Shown in pieces: positions 57,347 to 64,000 of a stretch of 64,000 nucleotides of DNA. Under the pieces are notes generated by a model. The model made no database searches. It was not told the DNA's origin and worked only from the letters and a program-made list of their open reading frames with translations. Location: the NCBI GenBank assembly GCA_023105745.1, contig JALGQZ010000001.1:45594082-45658081 (forward strand), given 5' to 3'. The translations under genes and the position numbers were made by a program. The stretch comes from Austropuccinia psidii (Eukaryota; Basidiomycota; Pucciniomycetes; Pucciniales; Sphaerophragmiaceae). Numbering within the stretch: the first letter of the stretch is position 1; each line of letters starts with the position of its first letter.

Positions 57347-60300
57347 TCATTGATGAGACTCTTCAGCCCTCTTGGAGGCCCTGAATCTTCTGAGGTGTAT
57401 TTGTCTATCTGGGATTTCTTTCTCAGTTAACCATTTGTCTTTATCTGCTGGTTGATTCTTAAATCTAACCAGGTATTGCCTGTTGTCTTTCCCATTGATT
57501 CTGATCTTCCTGGCTTTAATGATCTTTTTCACTGGTCCAGGTGAGTCATCTTCCTCTACCAATCTTTCATGGGTGACTGTCTTCTTCCTGTCAGGGAATT
57601 TCTCCTCATCTGTCTGGTGATAAGGTTTGACCAGGCTCACAGGGAAAACTGGGTGTTTCCTAGAGAACTCTTTGGTCAGGTTGACCTCTACTGCATTCTT
57701 TCCTATCAATTTAATAATGGTGAATGGTCCTATGAATGAGTCTCTCATCTTCTTGGGTCCTTTTAGGTTGTTGAAGTTAAGAGTTGAGATTAGAACTTGG
57801 TCTCCTTCTTTGAAATCAGGTTCTTGGTGACTTTTATCATATCTCTGTTTGTTATATAATTTGGCTTCAGCCACACATTGCTCTGCTTTTTCACAGGCAG
57901 TCTTCCACATTGTGTGAAAGTCCTTAGCTGTAGGATGTACTGAGAGGAGGTTCTTCTTCAAGTAATCTACTGGAAGTAGTGGGTTCCATCCTTTCTCTAA
58001 TGTGTCAGGGGTTTTTCCTGTCACTGAGTGTATACTTGTGTTGTATGCCAATTGCACAGCTGGTAGGAGGGTTACCCAGTCATGGGTATATCCCTCATTG
58101 TCTTTATATTCCATGCCATATGCACAGAACCTTCTAATGATGTCTTCCAATGTTTGGATCATTCTTTCTGCTAGACCATCTGTTTGTGGATGGTAAGCTG
58201 TGGAAAATGCTAGTTCGGTTCCCAGCATCTCATATAGATTAGTCCAAAATTCTGATGTGAATTTAGGGTCTCTGTCACTAATTATAATTCTTGGGACTCC
58301 ACAGTTAGCTATCACATTGTTCCAGAACAATATGGCTGTGTCCATTGCTGTGTCCTCTTTGTGACAGGGGAGACATCTGACACTCTTGCTATACCTGTCT
58401 ACTACTACTAGGCATGCATTAAAGCTGTCTTTCCCTCCAGGGACCAGGCCTGTTACCCAATCCATGTTTATTATTTCCCAGGGGTGTTTAGGCTCCTCTA
58501 TACTCTGGAGTAATCCATATCTTTTGCCATGACTTCTGTTGGCTTTTTGGCATCTGGTACAAGTGTTGATGTATTCACTCAAGTCTTGTTCCCACTTTGG
58601 CCACCAAGCTGTGCTAAAGACTCTTTCTTTAGTTCTTTCTTCACTCATATGTCCCATGTATGGGCAGTCATGGCATTCCTGTAGTATGAGGGAAATGTGT
58701 TCTCTACTTATTATTACCAGGGCACTTGTGTGTTTTTCCCTATGGTACAGTAGGTCATCTATCAGAAAAAATCTATTTTCTTTAAAGTTTTTGAGCCATG
58801 GCTCTTCCAATTGACTCTCTAGTTCAGGACTCCTGTACTTTTGTTTTAGTAGTTGTATCAATATACTACACTGTTTGTGTTTATTGTATGCTGATTGTAC
58901 TATGCTAAAGAATTCTGTATTCAGATTAGAGGAGCTGATTCCCAGTATGGGTATCTCTTTAGTCTCCCCATAGCTCTGTGCTGGGTTTGATGAATCATTC
59001 CCTAATGCCCAGTTTGATAGTTTGAAGTTCTTTCTCCTGTCTATCTCCATGCATTGTATAGGTATTTTGGCCCCATTTTCTGGGTCATATGCTGGATTTT
59101 CTTGGTCATTCTTCAGTGGCCACCTGCTGAGACCATCTGCATTAGTATGACTTTTTCCTTCTTTATAGATGATAGTCATATTCCCTCTGTATTCTTGTAT
59201 GGCTATTTGCCACCTAAGCATGTGTCTGTTTGTTGTTTTCATGTTCAACAGTGACTTGAGGGCTGTGCAGTCAGTAATAACTTCAAATACTGCTCCTTCT
59301 AAGTAGTAATGGAGTTTTTCTAATGCCCATACCAAGCATAGACATTCTGTCTGAGTAGCTCCATATCTGGCTTCTGAGTCTTTCAGTTGTCTTGAGATAT
59401 AGCAAATTACTCCTTCTTTGGGTATGCCATCTACTAGTTGCCTCTGGTGTAGTGCTGCTCCTAGCCCTTGGCTACATGCTGCATCTATGTATAGTTTGAA
59501 TGGTAGTTCAAAATCAGGCATCATTAGGACAGGGGCATTGGTCAGTTCATGTTTGATCTTTTCAAATGCATCCCTTCTTTCCTTGGTAATTTCAAAGACC
59601 ACATCTTTTGAGCACAGTTTGTATAGGCTACTAGTGATGTGTGCAAAGTTCTTTATGTGGCTTCTGTAGTAGCTAGCAAAGCCCAAAAAAGATTGCATTT
59701 CTTTGATGTTCTTTGGTACTGGTTTCTTTAGTACTGCAGCCACTTTATTTTGGTCTATAGCTAGACTTAAACCTGAAACTTTGTGTCCTAGGGCTAGCAG
59801 TTCTTGCTGTCCAAAGTTACATTTCTTAAGAGATATCTTCATATTGATTGGTGTACATTTTCCCAATACTTTATCAATTTTCTTCACATGGTCTTCCCAT
59901 GTTTCTGAGTATATTATGATATCATCAATGTACACTACCATCCACCCTTCCATTATTTCATCTTGAAATATGGTATCCATCATCCTCTGAAAATGGGCTG
60001 GTGCATTCTTAATGCCAAATGGCATTCTGGTATATTCATATATGCCCATATGGCATATAATTCTTAGCAATTTGATGGAATCTGGTTTTACCCCATTCTG
60101 GTGAAAACCTTTCATGCAGTCGATTTTTGTAATGAACTTGGCTTTTGCTAGTTTATCTAGTGCATGTGGTATCCTTGGGATGGGGTACCTATCTGCTTTG
60201 GTGTAATTATCCAAAGCCCTGAAGTCACCACATAGTCTGGATTTACCATCATGCCATGTTATAAGGACTGGTGTAGTGACCTCTACTATCTCATTATGTC

Positions 60301-62161
60301 CTATCTTTCTTATTACCCCCATTTCTAGGAGTTCATTGATGTGTTTCTCAATTTCCTTCCTAGTTTCCATGCTGGCTGGGTATGGTGGTCTTCTAAGCAT
60401 AGGTGGATATGGTCTTTCTACATCCAGATATAATTCTATATCATGTCCTTTGATTTTTCCTAATGGTTCATCTCCTATTGCAAAAGCTCCTCTATGCTTT
60501 CTCAATACTTTCAGTAAGTTGAGTTTCATTTTACTGGTGAGTTGAGTGCCATATTGGGCCTCTTTGAATTCTTCCACTAGTTCTTTCAAGGTGTTATCAT
60601 TTGTTATATGGTTAATGTCAAAGGAAAATTTTTTATCTTTGTTTGTACCTATGGTAAGATATCTGTTTTTACTATTGCAAATATCCATACCATACATTCT
60701 TTGGTACTCTGTACCTAGTAAGAATCCTTGTACATGTGCATTTTCTATAACTACAAATTCAGGTTCCAGTCTGATATTTCCTTTTTGGTGTGGGATAATT
60801 ATCTCTTTGATTATTGTCCCTAGTGAGTGCATTTTGCCTGATGCACTTTTGAAGTTTCTGGCTTTTGTTGGGATTATATCATCTTCCCATTTGGGGAAAT
60901 GTTGTTCCAAGTATTCTTTTGCCACTATGGAGCAACTTGCTCCTGTGTCAATGATCATTGGGTGTTTACAGTTCTCAATATAAACTGTCAATTTTGTAGG
61001 TGTTCCATGAATGAATCCCATCCCTCTATTGGGGGTTACCAGGAATGTTTGTGCATTCTGTGTGTGCTTACAGAGCTCTTTGTCTGTTGTTATTTGTGGT
61101 ATGCCTGAATCCAATTCAATGTCTTGTATATCAAGTGAACTTTCTTCATTGCATTCCACTATGTATTCTTCTATGGTATCAGGTTCACTTTGTGATTCTG
61201 CTCTCATACCATTTCCCATGCTGTCAGAATCAGATTTTTCACCTGTTTGTTCTTCTTCTGATTCTTCATCAATTGCATATATTTTCTTTTTTGGTTTTGT
61301 GCAATTGTTGGCATAATGGTCTGGTGAACCACAGTTGTGGCACACATATTTCTTTTTTGGGGTTTCTTTCCCTTTTTCTTTGTTTGTCTCTTTAACTTCA
61401 GACCTCTTGTCTTTGAAGTTTGGTTTGAAATATGTGTACCTTCCTATGGAGGTCTTTTTTCTCACATCTTGTATGACATTTGCTATGTCATCAATGCTGC
61501 TGATGTTGTTGCATCTGCATTTGACTGCATGTTCTAGATCTCCTGGCAATTTTGTCAGGAGTTTATGGTTTCTCATTTCTATTGTCATATTGGGATCAAT
61601 AGCTTTTAGCCTCTTTGTTTGTTTGAGGCACCATTCATAAGGGTCTTTTTCTGTGGAGTATCTATCACTTTCAAAGGACATGGTTTTTTGCCAGATCCAG
61701 CTACCATTGCTATACTTTTGTATAATCTGGTTCCTCCACCATGGCCAGCTTTTCCTGCCATGTATTTCTTTCATTTCAGTATACCATATGTTTGCATGGC
61801 CTCTGAATGCTGTGTTGAGTCTTGTTGTGATCCAGTAGTCTGGTATCTTTGGGACATCAACAAAGAGTCCATCAATATAGTCAATGATCTCCATATGGTC
61901 ATATTCCCCTATTCCTGAGAACTTTGGCCAGTTTGTTACTTCTGGTAACTGTTTCAGTGCCTGTTTCTCTGAATAGTTGAGATTTTCCCCATCTTGGTAC
62001 ACTGACTCTGATCTTAACTTTGGAATCTGATATTCAGGTTCCTGGTCATAGTCTTTGTCCTCTTCTTTTAATTTTGTAGAGGTAGTAGGTTGACCTTGTG
62101 TTGGGGGGTATTGATTGTCTTCTCTGTCATAGAGGTAATCAATTTCTTTGTCAAAGCTATC
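57347..62161 (-). CDS. E8 gag-pol main frame: capsid-like region, CCHC, protease, RT, RNase H, integrase, chromodomain-like tail
   Basis: Open from just after a TAG at 62162–62164 to the stop at 57347. Numbering from a GTG at 62002 (1551 codons): capsid-like region 1–185; [18 protein letters not shown] 221–234; retropepsin DTG 352–354; RT with YIDD 691–694; RNase H D840, E886, D911, D956; integrase zinc residues H1111, H1118, C1148, C1151 and triad D1181, D1243, E1279; chromodomain-like module about 1495–1540 ([21 protein letters not shown]). All catalytic residues are present. There is no in-frame ATG upstream of the capsid region after the TAG, so the frame is meant to be entered from the upstream frame B. 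Confidence 0.93.
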   Translation of the reverse strand, partial: DSFDKEIDYLYDREDNQYPPTQGQPTTSTKLKEEDKDYDQEPEYQIPKLRSESVYQDGENLNYSEKQALKQLPEVTNWPKFSGIGEYDHMEIIDYIDGLFVDVPKIPDYWITTRLNTAFRGHANIWYTEMKEIHGRKSWPWWRNQIIQKYSNGSWIWQKTMSFESDRYSTEKDPYEWCLKQTKRLKAIDPNMTIEMRNHKLLTKLPGDLEHAVKCRCNNISSIDDIANVIQDVRKKTSIGRYTYFKPNFKDKRSEVKETNKEKGKETPKKKYVCHNCGSPDHYANNCTKPKKKIYAIDEESEEEQTGEKSDSDSMGNGMRAESQSEPDTIEEYIVECNEESSLDIQDIELDSGIPQITTDKELCKHTQNAQTFLVTPNRGMGFIHGTPTKLTVYIENCKHPMIIDTGASCSIVAKEYLEQHFPKWEDDIIPTKARNFKSASGKMHSLGTIIKEIIIPHQKGNIRLEPEFVVIENAHVQGFLLGTEYQRMYGMDICNSKNRYLTIGTNKDKKFSFDINHITNDNTLKELVEEFKEAQYGTQLTSKMKLNLLKVLRKHRGAFAIGDEPLGKIKGHDIELYLDVERPYPPMLRRPPYPASMETRKEIEKHINELLEMGVIRKIGHNEIVEVTTPVLITWHDGKSRLCGDFRALDNYTKADRYPIPRIPHALDKLAKAKFITKIDCMKGFHQNGVKPDSIKLLRIICHMGIYEYTRMPFGIKNAPAHFQRMMDTIFQDEIMEGWMVVYIDDIIIYSETWEDHVKKIDKVLGKCTPINMKISLKKCNFGQQELLALGHKVSGLSLAIDQNKVAAVLKKPVPKNIKEMQSFLGFASYYRSHIKNFAHITSSLYKLCSKDVVFEITKERRDAFEKIKHELTNAPVLMMPDFELPFKLYIDAACSQGLGAALHQRQLVDGIPKEGVICYISRQLKDSEARYGATQTECLCLVWALEKLHYYLEGAVFEVITDCTALKSLLNMKTTNRHMLRWQIAIQEYRGNMTIIYKEGKSHTNADGLSRWPLKNDQENPAYDPENGAKIPIQCMEIDRRKNFKLSNWALGNDSSNPAQSYGETKEIPILGISSSNLNTEFFSIVQSAYNKHKQCSILIQLLKQKYRSPELESQLEEPWLKNFKENRFFLIDDLLYHREKHTSALVIISREHISLILQECHDCPYMGHMSEERTKERVFSTAWWPKWEQDLSEYINTCTRCQKANRSHGKRYGLLQSIEEPKHPWEIINMDWVTGLVPGGKDSFNACLVVVDRYSKSVRCLPCHKEDTAMDTAILFWNNVIANCGVPRIIISDRDPKFTSEFWTNLYEMLGTELAFSTAYHPQTDGLAERMIQTLEDIIRRFCAYGMEYKDNEGYTHDWVTLLPAVQLAYNTSIHSVTGKTPDTLEKGWNPLLPVDYLKKNLLSVHPTAKDFHTMWKTACEKAEQCVAEAKLYNKQRYDKSHQEPDFKEGDQVLISTLNFNNLKGPKKMRDSFIGPFTIIKLIGKNAVEVNLTKEFSRKHPVFPVSLVKPYHQTDEEKFPDRKKTVTHERLVEEDDSPGPVKKIIKARKIRINGKDNRQYLVRFKNQPADKDKWLTEKEIPDRQIHLRRFRASKRAEESHQ

Positions 62162-63186
62162 CTATTGCTGCTGGATACTCCTCAGATCCCTCCTCACAGT
62201 TTGTTGTTCTTCTAGAATTGAATTCAACTGTCTGTTGGTTTTTTCAAATTCTGTCCAAATTTTGGCCAGATTTGAATTCAAGTCTTTTATGACTGTTGCT
62301 TGGAAAGCATTTTCTTCTTTCAATGTTTCCACTTCTGTCCTCATTTTTTCTGAGGTTTCATGTGTCCACTCCATGAATTGGGCCAATTTGGTCCATGTGA
62401 ATTTGTTTTCAAACTCATGAGTGTGCATTGTAGTTTCAGTTATTAATTCTGGGTCTATTGAGTCAGAACTAGAAAAACTATTTGTAGGTACAACTATTTC
62501 TTGTTTTTGTGTACTTCTTGGACTAAGTCCATCAGCTTTTTCATCAATGGGTCTGCTTCTTTCTTCCTCTGGTTGAAAGAAGTTTTGTTTTTCCCTTGGG
62601 CTCCTTTTCTCCTGTTGGAAACTACCTGGAATGGTGGGGGAGCTTTGGATGAAGTTTCCTTTGGCTTGTAAGGCCTGGAACTGCTGGATGGTTGTGGGGA
62701 AGATGGGGCTTCTTCTTCCATTTCTGGGGGTGCCTGAATCTGACTGGGCTCTTCCTTGTGCCAAGATCTCTCTATGGCTTGTATGGCTGCCTGGTTCTCT
62801 TTGATTCTGGTTGCTCTTTCTTCTAAGAGTTTGAAATTCTTGTTGGGATTCCAACCTTGCATTTCTGTCATAAGTTCCATCCAAGCCATTTGCTTGAGAC
62901 AGATCTTCTGGGTTGTTATCCCCACTTCTGCCCATGATGCTGCCATGGTGAACATTTTGTTGTCCATGCTCCATGTGAAGAGGTCTCTCAGGAGTTTGTG
63001 TATTTGGAGGACCTGTTCTGCATCTGTCCAATCTCCTGGTTGGACTCCTGGGTTGAATTTGATTTGGAACAAGACTTTGGGTAGGAGTTCCCTGATGGTA
63101 AGCCCTTTGCTGGTCATCTGCTCCAGTTCTTCTTCCTCTGTGTCTTCTTGGCCAGTGTTCTGGTTGATTTCTTGGGAATCCAAGAT
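62162..63186 (-). CDS. E8 gag frame B, collinear with gag-pol
   Basis: Open without break from ATG 63208 (MTPPLLRDLGF) or from the acceptor ending 63187 to a TAG at 62162–62164, then the same frame continues as the main pol frame. The first about 230 codons overlap frame A on the same strand; the last about 115 (from SSSDSIDPELITETTMH) form a coiled coil that corresponds to the E4/E5 coiled coil. The TAG follows three CAG/CAA glutamine codons and is most simply a CAG to TAG change; E4 and E5 have stops at different nearby codons. Confidence 0.75.
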
Positions 63187-63188
63187 CT
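62494..63188 (-). CDS. E8 gag N-terminal frame A
   Basis: About 231 codons entered by splicing at the TTAG ending 63189 (first residues EILDSQEINQN). Contains QVLQIHKLLRDLFTWSMDNK, TTQKICLKQMAWMELM, GWNPNKNFKLLEERATRIKENQAAIQAIE, then a Ser/Pro linker and basic tail KGAQGKNKTSFNQRKKE, ending KNKK. Around half of the residues in the core match E5, so this frame is under protein-level constraint. Function inferred: Gag, matrix- or RNA-binding part. No named domain recognised. Confidence 0.75.
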
Positions 63189-63269
63189 CTAAGAAGTGGA
63201 GGTGTCATGTTAACAATGTTAAAAAATGACAGACAATAAAAAATGTTGTATTTTTCAAGGTTTATTTAC
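63189..63269 (-). other. E8 predicted gag intron 2, tandem acceptors
   Basis: Donor CCAAAG|GTAAATAAA, 81 bp, acceptor CACTTCTTAG with a second AG two bases on (TTAGAG). First AG leads to frame A, second to frame B. ATG of frame B lies inside, at 63208. Confidence 0.6.
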
Positions 63270-63581
63270 CTTTGGCAGGCCCTTGTACAAATTTATGATC
63301 TATACTCTTTGGCAATTTGCCTTTGGAGTTTACAACTGGGTTGATAACAGTGATTTTCTGTTTCTCAACTTGTTTTGGTGATCCAACTGGTTTTGTTGGA
63401 GCTTTTCTGGGTTTTTTGGCCCTTGGCACAGCTATTGGTGTCCAATCTTTTGAGTTGATTGTCACTTCACTGTGTCTTTTCTGCTTGCCCTTGGTTTTTG
63501 GCAGCGCCTCTCTGTCTTCTGAGGCTGTCACAGATGGGTTTCCTTGTGACTGGGTTTCTAATGGAATGTAGTCCTTTTCCA
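63270..63581 (-). CDS. E8 first gag exon in window (exon 1b)
   Basis: 312 bases, intact: starts after TGAATAG|TG, encodes EKDYIPLETQSQGNPSVTAS, a basic stretch KGKQKRHSEV, DWTPIAVPRAKKPRKAPTKP and ends DHKFVQGPAK just before the donor. A TGA two codons upstream rules out an ordinary unspliced start, and no ATG is in frame. Same layout as E4 and E5. Confidence 0.65.
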
Positions 63582-63583
63582 CT

Positions 63584-64000
63584 ATTCAGAAAAGATATTT
63601 CAGATTGTATATCAGTATTTTATGATAAAACAAAATGATTATATTCAATTCTACTGTTATTTTTCGAAATTTTTAAGTGTTTTTATGTTTTTTATTGTTT
63701 TTATATGTTTTCGTTTGAAAAATAACAGTTTTGAGTTTTTCACTTATGTTTTATAAGTGAAAAAACTGTAATATCCAAGTGTTTTGTGAATGATTCACTT
63801 GGATATTATTGTGTTTTTTGTGTAGACACGTCAAATTTATTAAATTATAATAAGTTTGATTTTTTATTATAAATATTATAAATAATATTTATTATAAGAC
63901 TTTGATATTGGTTAAATATCAAGTAATTACAAGTTTTCACGTCAATTTGAGTGATATCTTGCTTTAAAGGAAATATTTAATTAAAATATTCCTTGTAAAA
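63584..64000 (-). other. E8 leader, part of predicted intron 1
   Basis: AT-rich with TTTTTAT runs and no open frame. By comparison with E4 and E5 the donor, primer site and 5' LTR should start within a few hundred bases beyond the window. Confidence 0.5.

Larger units (their letters stand above)
55823..64000 (-). mobile_element. E8: family III Ty3/Gypsy element, minus strand, 5' end outside window
   Basis: 3' LTR 55823–57322, polypurine tract, intact pol, gag exons, and part of the leader up to the window edge. Bases 55818–55822 (ATCAC) are the candidate TSD. It is the best preserved coding copy here: one TAG in gag and no other break from gag exon 1b to the chromodomain. Confidence 0.9.

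Noticed and set aside
1..64000. CRISPR arrays, bacterial operons, rRNA or tRNA genes
   Set aside because: None seen; spliced genes and Ty3/Gypsy elements show a eukaryotic genome, and all direct repeats found are LTRs or simple tandem duplications.

Overview
The window looks like nuclear DNA of a rust fungus (Pucciniales). It is AT-rich, has short GT–AG introns, and is mostly Ty3/Gypsy LTR retrotransposons around a small island of host genes. Gag and pol of several elements resemble what I remember from the myrtle-rust genome (Austropuccinia psidii). That species assignment is recollection, not a search.

Region 1–8.3 kb: two LTR fragments (1–1945), then the only host island. It holds a possible last exon (2177–2449, +), a three-exon URC4/DUF1688 gene (2603–4182, −), and a RING-H2/coiled-coil gene of TRAIP type (4416–5794, +). 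The last two diverge from a 233-bp GC-rich gap. 5.8–8.3 kb shows no gene.

Region 8.3–64 kb is one pile of nested retrotransposons, resolved here by LTR ends and 5-bp target-site duplications (TSDs). E1 (+, from 8736) sits in an older LTR. Its 3' LTR was hit by E2 (−, 17426–37235), whose gag was hit by E3 (−, 23558–34262, TSD GGAGG). The same E1 LTR was hit again by E4 (+, from 37515). E4's own 5' LTR was hit by E5 (−, 38395–48045, TSD CTACA), and its pol by a lone LTR E6 (52636–54784) and by E7 (LTR from 54915). E7 was hit by E8 (−, 55823 to beyond the window). E1, E4, E7 and E8 must close to the right of the window.

Three families are present. Family I is E3 and E7 (2.0-kb LTRs), with E1 and E6 as relatives. 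Family II is E2, a chromovirus with a chromodomain. Family III is E4, E5 and E8 (about 1.4–1.5-kb LTRs). E8 has an uninterrupted 1551-codon Gag–Pro–RT–RNase H–integrase–chromodomain frame. E3 has nearly identical LTRs but three nonsense codons. E1, E2, E4 and E5 are decayed.

The most interesting signal is in the gag of families III and I. Four copies share a layout that implies splicing: a first gag exon that starts in the form AG|TG (in E4 and E5 an upstream exon ending in A would create the ATG), then a 68–86-bp intron whose acceptor offers AGs giving two frames. One choice opens a short N-terminal Gag frame. The other opens an overlapping frame, also open for about 200 codons, that is collinear with the rest of Gag-Pol. 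This could set the Gag to Gag-Pol ratio by splicing instead of ribosomal frameshifting.
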